A stretch of DNA of 64,000 nt from Nitrospira sp. BO4 (GTDB lineage: Bacteria; Nitrospirota; Nitrospiria; Nitrospirales; Nitrospiraceae): assembly GCA_030144965.1 (NCBI GenBank), contig JAMPUU010000017.1:496001-560000 (forward strand). The letters run 5' to 3'. Positions 55,251 through 64,000 of the stretch are shown in pieces. How positions within the stretch are numbered: the stretch's first letter is position 1; the number at the start of each line of letters is the position of its first letter. The notes beneath the pieces are model-generated. The model worked only from the letters and a program-made list of their open reading frames with translations, had not been told where the DNA came from and did no database searches. Both the position numbers and the translations under genes were made by a program.

Positions 55251-57680
55251 TTACCCTCTTATCTGCGCGAGGATCTGTTCCGCCTCTCGCCGTCCTTCGA
55301 ATTGATCCGGACTCTTGAGAGCTTTCGATAGGTAGGTACGGGCTTCCGCCTGCTTCCCGGACTGAAAGAATGCTATCCCAAGATGATAATTCAGGACAGA
55401 GATTTCCGGAGATTTGGCAACAGCCTGCTTCATCAATCGAATCGCTTCTTCCTGTTGTCCCATTTTAAATCGCACCCAACCAAGCGTATCGATAAACAGC
55501 GGATGTGGTGCTTCCTTCTCAAAATCGCGGCTCAACGCGAAGGCTCTGTGGAGACTTGATGGATCGCCTTTTCGCTCAACGAGCAAAACAGCCAGGTTAT
55601 TGGCTGCAAGCACATTGCGGGGATTCACACGTAGCGCTGACTCATACGCGGCCATGGCGGAGTCAGTCTGTCCTTTGTCCGAATGAGCGGAGGCCAACAG
55701 CATGTACAACTCTTCACTGTCGGGATTAGCTTTCAGACCGTTTTCGAGAACCTGCACAGCCACATCAGGCATTTTCTGCGCCAAGGCCAATGAGGCCCAG
55801 CTCAGCCATGGTGATATCCACTTCGGATTCAATCGCACGGCTTCGCGAAACTGAGCGGCCGCAGCTTCCTGCTCTCTCGTGATGGACAAGACCTCTCCGA
55901 GTAACCCATGGGCGAATGGATGGTTTGGACGTGAAGCCAGAATCGATTCCAAGCGAGCTCTCGCTTGGACGGTCTGACCTTGAGCCACTTCAAGCTTCAC
56001 AAGAGACAGCAGCGGTTCTGGATCGTTTGGTGCCGCCACCACAGCACGTTCATAGGCGCTCCGAGCTTCCTCCACACGGCGTTGCCCCTCATAAAATCGC
56101 CCTTCAGCCATCGACGCCACGGAATTGCCGGCCGGTATCTGACGGATCCGCACCAAGGTCTGTTCAGCTCCCTGCCAGTTCTTCGTCGCCAAATCCAGCG
56201 TCATCAGCATGTCAAGAGCGGCCACATCATCCGGTCGCTGTTTCAGCAGTTCGTCGAGCCGGGCACGAGCCTGTTGGTAGCGCCCGCTTTTGCTTTCCAA
56301 CACGGCAAGGGACCGTTTCGCATCCACCTGGTCGGGATACAACGCAACTGCCCGCTCAAAACTTTCCTTTGCAAGGTTGGTTTCACCGGTCAGCTGATAG
56401 GCCTGACCAAGCAGATACTGAACCGTTGCCAGCTCGGGCTGATCGTGCAAGACCGTGCGAAATGCCTGTACGGCATCCTTCCCATTCCGTCTGGCCAAAG
56501 CCATTCGACCTGATAGGATCAGCCCATCGGAAGAACGAGGATTGGCTTTTAACACTTCCTCCACTTGACGCTCAGCTTCGACTTCCCTCCCCGCGAGGAG
56601 ATCCATCTCGGCCAACCTCACCTTGGCTTCCAGACTGACAGGCTTCCCCTTATATTCCTCAACCAACGCGGAATAGCGCTCCCGTGCTTTTGCGTCTTGC
56701 CCGCTCCTCTTATAGAGGGCCGCGAGTCCGAATTGAATGTGGCTTGAATACGGCAGATGTGCGGCAGCCTCGAGAAGTACCCGCTCGGCGGAAGGAACAT
56801 CCCTTCGATTCATAAAAAAGTCGGCCAACATAAGGCGGCATTGCTCGCTGTCCGGATCCAGGGTTACCGCCTCGCGCAGGACCGATTCCGCTTTCTCGTA
56901 TGCGCCCTGACCCACATTGAAGCGGACAAGCCTTAGTCGATGATCCAAAGACTTAGGTTCAGCCTCGATCATCCGACGAATGGCCGCCTCGGCACCAACC
57001 CAATCTTTCGCTCCCGTCAACACGGCGTTCAAATTGTTCAGAAGATCCAGATTTCTTGGCTGCGCTTCCAGGGCTCTTCTGAGTGTGTTCTCCGCATCAC
57101 GATACCGCCGCTGCTGACCGTATAACGTAGCCAGCAAGATGGCGACGTCCGGTTCTGTCGGAAACTCCCTCGCCAGCGCTTCCGCCTTTGGAATGGCCGG
57201 GGGAATGGCTTCTTCTGTCACAGCCTGTGCGGCGATCTTGAGCGCATTGGCCTGCGGCTGGTGCGGATCGGTTTTCAGCACCGTGTCGGCCACTTCCACC
57301 ACGTGATCAGTCAGACGGGCTTCGAGATAGTATTTGCCGAGCGTGATCAGCGCAGCGGAGTGATCGGGGACCAATCTGACGGCTTCCTGATAGAGTTGGA
57401 CGGCGTTGCGCCAGTTCTTTTCCTTCTCCTCAACGTGAGCAAAGAGGACATAGGCATCCGCATCCTTGGGGTCTATTTTCAGGACATTTCTCAGGGCGAC
57501 GCGAGCCTTGGGATAGTTGGCCGCTTCAATGTACTCATTGGCACGAGCAAAGTACTTTGCCTTTCTCTCCTCGGGACCACCACAAGCAGTCCATGCGAGT
57601 ACCGACAGAAGAACAATCCCGATTTTTACACACATGCCGAGAGTCCATCCCCATCTGTGCTGTATGAAAGGCGTTGTCAT
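55251..57680 (-). CDS. prsT: PEP-CTERM system TPR-repeat lipoprotein PrsT
   Basis: An 809-residue lipoprotein (signal ending LAWTACGG) consisting almost entirely of TPR repeats, more than 20 units. Length, lipobox and position in an exosortase locus match the PrsT family (TIGR02917). It probably scaffolds the envelope export machinery. The start could also be the ATG 15 codons later. The transferase gene lies 29 bases upstream. Confidence 0.88.
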   Translation of the reverse strand: MTTPFIQHRWGWTLGMCVKIGIVLLSVLAWTACGGPEERKAKYFARANEYIEAANYPKARVALRNVLKIDPKDADAYVLFAHVEEKEKNWRNAVQLYQEAVRLVPDHSAALITLGKYYLEARLTDHVVEVADTVLKTDPHQPQANALKIAAQAVTEEAIPPAIPKAEALAREFPTEPDVAILLATLYGQQRRYRDAENTLRRALEAQPRNLDLLNNLNAVLTGAKDWVGAEAAIRRMIEAEPKSLDHRLRLVRFNVGQGAYEKAESVLREAVTLDPDSEQCRLMLADFFMNRRDVPSAERVLLEAAAHLPYSSHIQFGLAALYKRSGQDAKARERYSALVEEYKGKPVSLEAKVRLAEMDLLAGREVEAERQVEEVLKANPRSSDGLILSGRMALARRNGKDAVQAFRTVLHDQPELATVQYLLGQAYQLTGETNLAKESFERAVALYPDQVDAKRSLAVLESKSGRYQQARARLDELLKQRPDDVAALDMLMTLDLATKNWQGAEQTLVRIRQIPAGNSVASMAEGRFYEGQRRVEEARSAYERAVVAAPNDPEPLLSLVKLEVAQGQTVQARARLESILASRPNHPFAHGLLGEVLSITREQEAAAAQFREAVRLNPKWISPWLSWASLALAQKMPDVAVQVLENGLKANPDSEELYMLLASAHSDKGQTDSAMAAYESALRVNPRNVLAANNLAVLLVERKGDPSSLHRAFALSRDFEKEAPHPLFIDTLGWVRFKMGQQEEAIRLMKQAVAKSPEISVLNYHLGIAFFQSGKQAEARTYLSKALKSPDQFEGRREAEQILAQIRG

Positions 57681-57709
57681 GGACCTAGGTTATTACGTAA
57701 CCGGGTTCG

Positions 57710-59338
57710 CTACAACAAAATCCGAATTCCGAGTCCGAAGAGGATCCAGAGCGAAACCAGTCCCAATTGACGGACGCGATGAGAAAAGGCGTGGAGGAGC
57801 AGTTCAAAGGAAAAGAACAGCACGAGTAGCTTGGCCGCAAAGACTCCCAGATGAGATATATCTGCATTCACTTCCGGGAGCAGCGGGAAGGTGATCGCCA
57901 AGAACACCATCAGATAATCGAGCGGGGTGGTCTGAAACCGGTTCTGTTCGTTAAACCGAAGACTCAACAGCACCATGACCGCGACCACAACGAAAAATGC
58001 ATTGTGGGCCATCGCGACGGCAGATACGGACGAGGATCGCGATCCCTCACAGACATAGAGCAGAAACGTCGTTCCCACATAGAGTCCGCCACGCACAAAA
58101 TATGGTGCGACCTGTGTCGAGATGCCAAGCAAAACCACAACAAAGAGAGCGATCGAGAGATAGCCCACATCACTTGGCACGTTCGAGGGAATAAAGACGA
58201 GTGCGATCAAAAACAACGGAACGGCGACAGCCAGGAACTGGATCGGCATATCCGTCAACAGCGGCCCATTCACAAAGCGCGTCACGGCGACATTCGACAT
58301 GAACAATCCCTCTCGTGATGTCGGAGTGGGAAGAAGACCGCGTCCAGCCGCTATAAAAAGCAACAGCACTGAAATCGCCAGGGCGAGATAGAGCGGCAGA
58401 ATCAACGTGTCGGACTGCCATCTGAGGAGATAGGCCACCCCAAGCATGCTTGCCTGGATCAAGTAGATCACGGTCACAGCCTCATAGTGAGTCAGTCCAG
58501 TCCGCAGCAACTTATGGTGGATATGCGCCCGGTCGCCGACGAATGGAGAGCGCCCTTCAGCCAATCGCTGACCTGTCACACCGAGTGTGTCTAGAAACGG
58601 CAGCCCCAATAGGAAAAGCGCGAGACTCGGACTGAATGGCCCACGTGACGAATCGGTCAACAGGATGGCGAGCACACCCATCATGAAACCTAACAGTTGA
58701 CTGCCGCCATCACCCATAAATATTCGTGCCGGATACGTGTTGTACCGCAAGAAACCCAAGAGCGCCCCAAGAAAGGGAACCGTGAGCGTGAGCACCACCG
58801 AGTCATTCGCGAGAAAGGCTAGATAGGCGATTCCCGACAGCGTCAAGAACGATAAGCCGCCGGCCAGTCCGTCCAAGCCATCGGTCAGATTCACCGCATT
58901 CGAGACTCCGACAAGAAAGACAATGGTCACGAGAGCGCCGACCCATGCCGGCACTTCAACGTCCGGCAAGAAGGGAAGCGTCGTAAACCAAATGTCACCG
59001 CCGATGACAACCGCCATGGCCGCGAGTATCTGCCCCACCAGTTTGGTCCGATAACTCAGGTCGACACGATCGTCCCAGACTCCGAATGCCACTATAATCA
59101 CGCACCCGACCAGAACCGAGAACGTAGTCGCATCTCTCGCACCCCACCAGGCAATTGAAGCGCAGGCCCCCACGGCAAAGGCAAGCCCGCCGACGCGTGG
59201 GATCGGGTGCTCGTGGACTTTGCGTCCTCCCGGTAGATCCATGACCTGAAATCGTTCTGCCGCCAGCCGTAAGGGAGGGATCAGTGCCATGCACAGAAGT
59301 AACGCCGTCATGGAACTGAAAAACAATTCGTTCATCAT
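57710..59338 (-). CDS. WecA/MraY-like undecaprenyl-phosphate sugar-1-phosphate transferase with C-terminal extension
   Basis: Initiating glycosyltransferase that puts a sugar-1-phosphate on the lipid carrier. The first 330 residues of 542 have the family motifs RVGGLAF, VNLTDGLDGLAGG, FMGDGGSQLLGF and the metal/His motif DRAHIHHKLL, within about 11 membrane helices. The remaining 200 residues add about six more hydrophobic segments and no recognised motif. ATG 59338 leaves no overlap with xrtD; the longer frame from 59383 would overlap it. Confidence 0.87.
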   Translation of the reverse strand: MMNELFFSSMTALLLCMALIPPLRLAAERFQVMDLPGGRKVHEHPIPRVGGLAFAVGACASIAWWGARDATTFSVLVGCVIIVAFGVWDDRVDLSYRTKLVGQILAAMAVVIGGDIWFTTLPFLPDVEVPAWVGALVTIVFLVGVSNAVNLTDGLDGLAGGLSFLTLSGIAYLAFLANDSVVLTLTVPFLGALLGFLRYNTYPARIFMGDGGSQLLGFMMGVLAILLTDSSRGPFSPSLALFLLGLPFLDTLGVTGQRLAEGRSPFVGDRAHIHHKLLRTGLTHYEAVTVIYLIQASMLGVAYLLRWQSDTLILPLYLALAISVLLLFIAAGRGLLPTPTSREGLFMSNVAVTRFVNGPLLTDMPIQFLAVAVPLFLIALVFIPSNVPSDVGYLSIALFVVVLLGISTQVAPYFVRGGLYVGTTFLLYVCEGSRSSSVSAVAMAHNAFFVVVAVMVLLSLRFNEQNRFQTTPLDYLMVFLAITFPLLPEVNADISHLGVFAAKLLVLFFSFELLLHAFSHRVRQLGLVSLWILFGLGIRILL

Positions 59339-59369
59339 AGATACGCTCGCATGCCTTGGCTGCCGCCGG

Positions 59370-60944
59370 TCAATCCGGCACAAACCGGTTCAGCTCTTGG
59401 CCGATCTCGACCGCAAATGCTTGGAGACGTTGGTCGACGGCCGCCTCAGATTCACCAGGACTCACAAGCGACGCCATTCTGATCAGCGCCCCGTCGGTTC
59501 GATGGCGAATAAAGGCATCCCACAACAGATACAACTTGACCTGGTACTCGTCCGCGATCTGTCGGTCGCGCTGTTTAAACCAGTAGAGGACGATCTGCTT
59601 CTGATCACCCTTCTGAATCACGGCGCGATTGACTATGACCGGCTGCCCCATCGTCGGTGACGACGGCAACTCCGTGCGTGACAAGGACGCAATCTCCCAT
59701 CCCCCTCCAGGCAGACAACTTTGAGGCGAATGTGCCGATTGTCCTTTCCTTTGTGACCGATAGTAGGCGGCATAGAAATTCATCTGAGGTCCCTTGTCCG
59801 AATGGTAGTCGGCAAGGACGTAATCATCGAACCGAAGGGCATCGATATATTGCTTTTCCAGAGCGAAGCGGGCTCCTCGCCACGGACCAACCTGCATCGG
59901 GAACTCGATAAAGGGCGCCCGAGCTGGAGCAACCTCTTCCCGATCACCGAAGGCCGTCGACAGCAGAGTGAATGGCGCAAGCAGAGCAACACTGCATAGA
60001 TAGGCGCGCCCTGGCGCGAATAGGAGACGGATCGGCTGGTTGAGGCTGGGCTCGTGGCCGTCAGTTTTCGCCTGATCTCTCCAGGTAAACTGTTCACGAA
60101 ATGATCTCTGGGGTATCACCGCCGCGACTCGTCCTAGTAGTCTCATTTCAGCAATCAGCAGCCCAAAACTCGCCATGAAAATGACCCATCCCTCGAACAG
60201 GTGATAAAACCCTTCGGCAGCTCCTTGCCCATAGAGTTCGACCAGAACTCCGATCATGCCGATACGAAAACCATTGATGAGGATCGAGATCGGAATCGCG
60301 GAAAGCACCAGGACCACTCGCTTCCACATCTTGTCCTTGAACAGGTAGGCACAGAGCAGCGCCAGAGAAGTCAGAGGCAGCAGGTAGCGAATACCGCTAC
60401 AAGCTTCGACCACTTGAAGCTGTACCGGTCCCAAGTCAATGACATTGCCTTCGCGAAACGCCATGACTCCGATCAGTTGTAGACACCCGACTCCCAAGGA
60501 TGAAGACCACAGCTGAAGCTGGCTCGATAAACTCGCGTAGAAAAATACGGGCAAGGGAATCGCGGTCAAGAGATAGCCGAGTGGAAATGCGATCGCCTTC
60601 GCGCCGCTCATCCCGATGAGCGCAATCGCCAAACCAACGATCACCATCCACAAGGAGAGATGGAGGACAACATAGAGCGTGGACAACTCACCAACTACAT
60701 AGAGAACAAGACCCGCTGCGATGACCGCAAGACCCCACCATGAGGATTCTCTCGGCATTTGCAAGAGACGATGTCGGGATTGCCATATTAAGAACCCACT
60801 GATCACCGGGACAAAGATTCCATGACTATAATCGTCACTGCCTAACCAGTGGTTGAACAAATAGATGAGGCTCTCCTCATACATGTAGCCCAACAACACT
60901 GCGATCAGGACTGAGGTGAAGAGAAGGACCCGCGTACTAGTCAT
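59370..60944 (-). CDS. xrtD: Exosortase XrtD fused to an EpsI domain, VPLPA-CTERM type
   Basis: Membrane transpeptidase-like enzyme that sorts VPLPA-CTERM proteins. Eight to nine membrane helices carry the catalytic residues Cys182 in EACSGIRY, Arg227 in NGFRIG and His248 in YHLFEGW. From about residue 300 an EpsI domain follows, with HSPQSCLPGGGWE. The VPLPA protein encoded upstream, and the EpsI fusion, fit the XrtD subfamily (TIGR04152). ATG 60944 follows AAGGG and was preferred to TTG 60965. The gene lies between the substrate gene and the initiating transferase. Confidence 0.88.
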   Translation of the reverse strand: MTSTRVLLFTSVLIAVLLGYMYEESLIYLFNHWLGSDDYSHGIFVPVISGFLIWQSRHRLLQMPRESSWWGLAVIAAGLVLYVVGELSTLYVVLHLSLWMVIVGLAIALIGMSGAKAIAFPLGYLLTAIPLPVFFYASLSSQLQLWSSSLGVGCLQLIGVMAFREGNVIDLGPVQLQVVEACSGIRYLLPLTSLALLCAYLFKDKMWKRVVLVLSAIPISILINGFRIGMIGVLVELYGQGAAEGFYHLFEGWVIFMASFGLLIAEMRLLGRVAAVIPQRSFREQFTWRDQAKTDGHEPSLNQPIRLLFAPGRAYLCSVALLAPFTLLSTAFGDREEVAPARAPFIEFPMQVGPWRGARFALEKQYIDALRFDDYVLADYHSDKGPQMNFYAAYYRSQRKGQSAHSPQSCLPGGGWEIASLSRTELPSSPTMGQPVIVNRAVIQKGDQKQIVLYWFKQRDRQIADEYQVKLYLLWDAFIRHRTDGALIRMASLVSPGESEAAVDQRLQAFAVEIGQELNRFVPD

Positions 60945-61067
60945 AAGAGAGAGCCCTTCAAACAATGATTGGGAATGAGCCGAGCGAGCAACGTTTAGCC
61001 TGAAGCGGGGGGCGCAAGCTTCTATCTACGGCAATTTCTACCTATCGCTCCATCCAAGAGAAAGAAC

Positions 61068-61098
61068 GGGCTTGATACCTCCTTGAGGTATCAAGCCC
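61068..61098 (-). terminator. Terminator of the VPLPA-CTERM gene
   Basis: A perfect 14-base inverted repeat (GGGCTTGATACCTC and its complement) with a 3-base loop, 25 bases after the stop. On the minus strand the 3' side runs GTTCTTTCTCTT, a moderately T-rich tail. This separates the VPLPA-CTERM transcript from xrtD. Confidence 0.75.
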
Positions 61099-61122
61099 TC
61101 GCGATCACAAACACCGTCGCAC

Positions 61123-61812
61123 TTATGCCTGCGAGCTTCGAAGATTTCGCAGACCTCCCGCACCCAAACCAACCAAGGAGACGAGACCCGCACCGAACAG
61201 AAGGACCGCCGCCGGCAACGGCACGGCCGTCAAGCTCGTGATCGATCCGAGAAAAACGGCTGGATTACCTTCTGAATCCTCAAAAAAGAGCCGCCATCTC
61301 GCTGCAGTCAGACCGCTCAAACTATATACGCCATTCAATGAACTAAAACTTGGAGGGCCTTCTAGATCCGTGCTGGTAAACAATGCCCCCCCCTTACTGT
61401 CGAGACGAAGATCAAAATTAAACGGCGAGTAGCCGGAATTCATAAAGTTGGGACCGCTAACTGCAGACGCCAATGCCCAACGATTGCCACTACCACCGCC
61501 CATAGGAATATTCTGCGAAATCGTCACAGCGTTGGCGCCAGGCGCCAAAGATGACGTGTAGTTGAACCCGCCAAAATGCAGAGAGAAGCCCGTTACTGCA
61601 CCATTATAAGCGCCACTGTTTCCGGCAGTGTCACTGTTGAATTGAAACGAACCGGTAACCGGGACAATCATTGTGGACATACCATCGATGCTACCGGTAA
61701 ACGAATAATTCACCAGAGCAGCATGTGCCGCGTTCAAAGGAACCATCAATGAACACAGCGCAATCGCCGGCAACAGAACTCTCCTGAGAAACAATCGCGT
61801 CATCATCGGCAT
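61123..61812 (-). CDS. VPLPA-CTERM sorting-domain protein
   Basis: A 229-residue exported protein: signal peptide ending AAHAAL, a beta-rich low-cysteine middle (SFTGSIDGMST onward), and a C-terminal sorting tail of VPLPA at residue 197, a hydrophobic helix and an Arg-containing end (LRNLRSS). This tripartite tail is the exosortase D signal, so the protein is expected to be cleaved and anchored by XrtD. AGGAG precedes the ATG. It has its own terminator and a sigma-54-type promoter, so it is regulated apart from the rest. Confidence 0.9.
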   Translation of the reverse strand: MPMMTRLFLRRVLLPAIALCSLMVPLNAAHAALVNYSFTGSIDGMSTMIVPVTGSFQFNSDTAGNSGAYNGAVTGFSLHFGGFNYTSSLAPGANAVTISQNIPMGGGSGNRWALASAVSGPNFMNSGYSPFNFDLRLDSKGGALFTSTDLEGPPSFSSLNGVYSLSGLTAARWRLFFEDSEGNPAVFLGSITSLTAVPLPAAVLLFGAGLVSLVGLGAGGLRNLRSSQA

Positions 61813-61871
61813 AACACTACTCCTGCTAGAGGTTGGTACATTAGGGACACGTATGAATTGGCGTATTGGTG

Positions 61872-61887
61872 AGCAAATCCTGGGCCA
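61872..61887 (-). promoter_or_regulatory. Sigma-54-type promoter of the VPLPA-CTERM gene
   Basis: On the minus strand, TGGCCCAGGATTTGCT has GG and GC exactly 10 bases apart, as in the -24/-12 consensus TGGCAC-N5-TTGC; only one base of TGGCAC differs. The -12 element lies about 60 bases before the start codon. PEP-CTERM genes in floc-forming bacteria are known to depend on RpoN and the PrsK/PrsR pair. No enhancer site was identified. Confidence 0.65.
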
Positions 61888-62098
61888 TCACTCACACATT
61901 CTATCTAGCTGAAAACTCGGTAAGACCAAAGATATTTCACAAAACAAGCGTGTGCAGATTCCTGCGGAGGTGTTCAATTATGTATGGGAAGGGGAAAATA
62001 GGAATGCACTAAAGGTATTGGTGGATCACACGTCATCGCTTCGGAGAAGCAGACTAGTCCCAGAGCAACAGTTCATGTCATGAAGACAGTTCCACTGC

Positions 62099-62929
62099 TC
62101 AGGCAGCTTTTTCTCGTTGGTGGGAATCCTTTTCCTGCCTAGACTGATCACCGGATATTTCTGTGTTATGACTGGCGAAGACATGTTGACGAAGTACAAG
62201 CCATATGAATTTCGGAGCAGACACAAAGTTTCGCTGCCACATCCGGCGAGGCTCGAGGATAAAGCGGTATGCCCACTCAAGGCCAATATCGCAAATCCAT
62301 TTCGGAGCTCGCGAGTACGTCCCGGCATAAAAGTCGAAGACCGCCCCGATCGAGCCGATCACGGGAACATTGAGCTGCCGTCGATTTGCCTCGACCCATT
62401 TTTCCTGCTTTGGGGCAGTCATTCCAACCCAAAGGACATCCGGCTTTGCATCGTTGATCACTCTCACCATCCGTAGGTTTTCAACCTCACTCCATGTTCC
62501 AAACGGTGGAGACAAGACACCACAGAGTGTCAAAGATGGGAAATCGTCAGCAAAACGTTTTGCAATAAGGTCCAGAACGCGCTGCGACGATCCACAGAAA
62601 AACACTCGTCCACCCCCGGACTCCTGAAGTGCGGCTAGAACTCCATAAAAATAGTCGGTTCCCGTAATTCTGGGACCGACCTCAACGCCAGTCACACCCG
62701 CCATCAGCGTCACACCTATGCCATCTGCCACTACGAAGTCTGCCGCCGTTAAGGCCGACCGAAAACTCTCATCGTACTGTGCGACCACCAGCGAATGTGG
62801 ATTCGCGCAAGCAAACACAACCTGTGGTCTCTTTCGGTGAATTGCTCGGAGTGCTCCCTCTGCTCCCTCCAGAAGAGATCCTCTATCGATTGGGATGCTG
62901 AGCAAACAGCCTACGTTTCTCAACGCCAT
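62099..62929 (-). CDS. WecG/TagA/CpsF-family glycosyltransferase
   Basis: Adds the second sugar to the lipid-linked intermediate. The 276-residue protein contains the family motifs ADGIGVTLMA, FFCGSSQRVL and VGMTAPKQEKWV, with GAVFDFYAGT and the C-terminal RAPKWICDIGLEWAYR segment. Length is normal plus about 30 charged C-terminal residues. AGGAGA precedes the ATG. It follows the GT4 gene by 15 bases and should act in the same pathway. Confidence 0.9.
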   Translation of the reverse strand: MALRNVGCLLSIPIDRGSLLEGAEGALRAIHRKRPQVVFACANPHSLVVAQYDESFRSALTAADFVVADGIGVTLMAGVTGVEVGPRITGTDYFYGVLAALQESGGGRVFFCGSSQRVLDLIAKRFADDFPSLTLCGVLSPPFGTWSEVENLRMVRVINDAKPDVLWVGMTAPKQEKWVEANRRQLNVPVIGSIGAVFDFYAGTYSRAPKWICDIGLEWAYRFILEPRRMWQRNFVSAPKFIWLVLRQHVFASHNTEISGDQSRQEKDSHQREKAA

Positions 62930-62944
62930 CTCTACGTCTCCTGA

Positions 62945-64000
62945 TCACGTAGGATCATCCATTACGTCCTGATAGATCGCCATTAGACTCTCATAGTTTT
63001 TCGCATCTGAAAATCTTTCATCAAATCTTTGCCTGGCGATTCGGCGCATCGATACCCGTAGAGCTGGATCCTTCCATACCGCCATGACTTTCCCTATCAA
63101 ATCCTCAACATTGCCCGGTCTAAATTTCATCCCGGTTCGGCCATCTTCGACAATCTCATCAAGACTTCCTATGCGCGATGCAATGATGGGCGTCCCACAG
63201 GCATAGGCTTCTACGATCACCATGGGAAACCCTTCGTACCACTCCGAGGGAACGATCTGAAATGCTGCATTACTTACAACACCCGTGGCAATATCTCGCG
63301 CACAGTAACCCATAAACTCAACAGGTAAGTTCTCTCTTTCTACCACTTCCTCTAGCTCTTCTCTCAGAGGCCCCTCCCCAAGTATCTTGAGCGGAATAGT
63401 TTTCAAACCACGCCAAGCGGCTATCAAGGTGCGAACTCCCTTTTCCTCACTCAAACGACCAACATATACGACATATCCCCCGTCACCACTGCCAGGACTC
63501 GGAGCATCAATCATGCAGTTGGGCTTTATAACGATTCGTTCCTTTGGAAGCCCACCCTGGACCAAACGATTGGCTGCAAAGTGAGTCAGTGCTACATAGC
63601 GACTCACGAGTTTGTTGTACGATCCCTTCCGCCGATTGCGCTGTAACATCCAGACCACTGCCCCTGTCGCAAGAATAGAGTCCCTGTAGCAGCGGTGTTT
63701 CAGGGCCGGCAACAGGCTTGTACCAACACAATCCTCGCAAGGATGTCCCCCTCTTTGTAGAAGTCCTCCCGGACAGATCAGACGGAAGTTATGCAAGGTT
63801 TGAACGACGGGCACACCGTTATCACGGCAGGCGGCATAGGCACTGGGAGATATCAACGGAAACGTATTATGGAAATGTGCTATATCAGGTCTCACATTCT
63901 TCAAGATAATCGAGAGGTCACGATAGACTGTCGGAGACCACGAACAGGCCGTTGCAACTTTCAACCTCGATACCAGTGTAGTGTCATCTATTTCATCATT
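62945..64000 (-). CDS. GT4-family glycosyltransferase, 5' end missing
   Basis: The minus-strand frame is open to the right edge, so the N-terminus lies outside the window; 351 residues are visible. It has PDIAHFHNTFPLISPSAY and the C-terminal GT-B Rossmann domain: VVYVGRLSEEKGV, ILGEGPLREEL, and the donor-binding PSEWYEGFPMVIVEAYACGTPIIAS segment, cited as EGFPMVIVEAYACG. An intervening CEDCVG may bind metal. It is the first gene of the exopolysaccharide locus that is visible. Confidence 0.9.
   Translation of the reverse strand, partial: NDEIDDTTLVSRLKVATACSWSPTVYRDLSIILKNVRPDIAHFHNTFPLISPSAYAACRDNGVPVVQTLHNFRLICPGGLLQRGGHPCEDCVGTSLLPALKHRCYRDSILATGAVVWMLQRNRRKGSYNKLVSRYVALTHFAANRLVQGGLPKERIVIKPNCMIDAPSPGSGDGGYVVYVGRLSEEKGVRTLIAAWRGLKTIPLKILGEGPLREELEEVVERENLPVEFMGYCARDIATGVVSNAAFQIVPSEWYEGFPMVIVEAYACGTPIIASRIGSLDEIVEDGRTGMKFRPGNVEDLIGKVMAVWKDPALRVSMRRIARQRFDERFSDAKNYESLMAIYQDVMDDPT

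Noticed and set aside
60987..61001. Sigma-54-like AGGCTAAACGTTGCT upstream of xrtD on the minus strand
   Set aside because: GG and GC are 9 rather than 10 bases apart and the TGGCAC part matches poorly.

Overview
The window looks like chromosomal DNA of a Nitrospira-like bacterium (Nitrospirota). This is an inference from gene content: protoheme genes, split pyruvate carboxylase with other TCA/anaplerotic enzymes, many secreted proteins of unknown function, and an exosortase/exopolysaccharide locus. No 16S or other phylogenetic marker is present, so the assignment is provisional. I found no tRNA, rRNA, insertion sequence, CRISPR array or prophage.

Layout. 1-3335 (minus): end of heme synthesis, hemE-hemH-hemG, with hemG cut by the left edge. 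3618-6551: fatty-acid desaturase, an EamA transporter and small hypotheticals. 6717-8855 (plus): zinc-ribbon FmdB-like protein followed by three exported proteins (phosphate-binding-like, IPT/TIG, HMA-like). 9229-13205: membrane-anchored SGNH protein, NapH/CcoG-like polyferredoxin with a small DUF5989-like protein, and a YdjM-like membrane protein. 13515-15486: PhoX-type phosphatase gene broken by one extra base. 15592-16955 (minus): small lipoprotein and an outer-membrane protein.

17229-24601 (plus): pycA-pycB, an alpha/beta-hydrolase lipoprotein, a lipoprotein thiol peroxidase, sthA and tenA. 24960-39397: mostly minus strand, with tex, an NlpC/P60 lipoprotein, fumC, Hsp20, citrate synthase, J-domain protein plus RNase D, an outer-membrane protein and malic enzyme; an ArsC-like protein and CsbD are on plus. 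Pyruvate carboxylase, citrate synthase, fumarase and malic enzyme form a scattered C3/C4 carbon set.

39531-48710 (plus, except sixA): a 1226-residue fusion of a SPATA20/YyaL protein to an aldo/keto reductase, an OmpA-like lipoprotein, Ppx/GppA followed by two overlapping thymidylate-kinase-like genes (the second with an altered P-loop), sixA, and a compact CBS-PsiE-small protein operon.

48773-64000 (minus): an exopolysaccharide/exosortase locus read right to left: GT4 glycosyltransferase (cut by the right edge), WecG/TagA glycosyltransferase, a VPLPA-CTERM protein with a sigma-54-type promoter, exosortase XrtD fused to an EpsI domain, a WecA/MraY-like initiating transferase, the TPR lipoprotein PrsT, a Wza-like export protein, an outer-membrane barrel, a Wzz/GNVR chain-length protein, a CpsD-like ATPase, an ExeA-like ATPase with TPRs, and a separate TPR paralogue. 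Together these should make and export a polysaccharide and sort the VPLPA-CTERM protein to the envelope.
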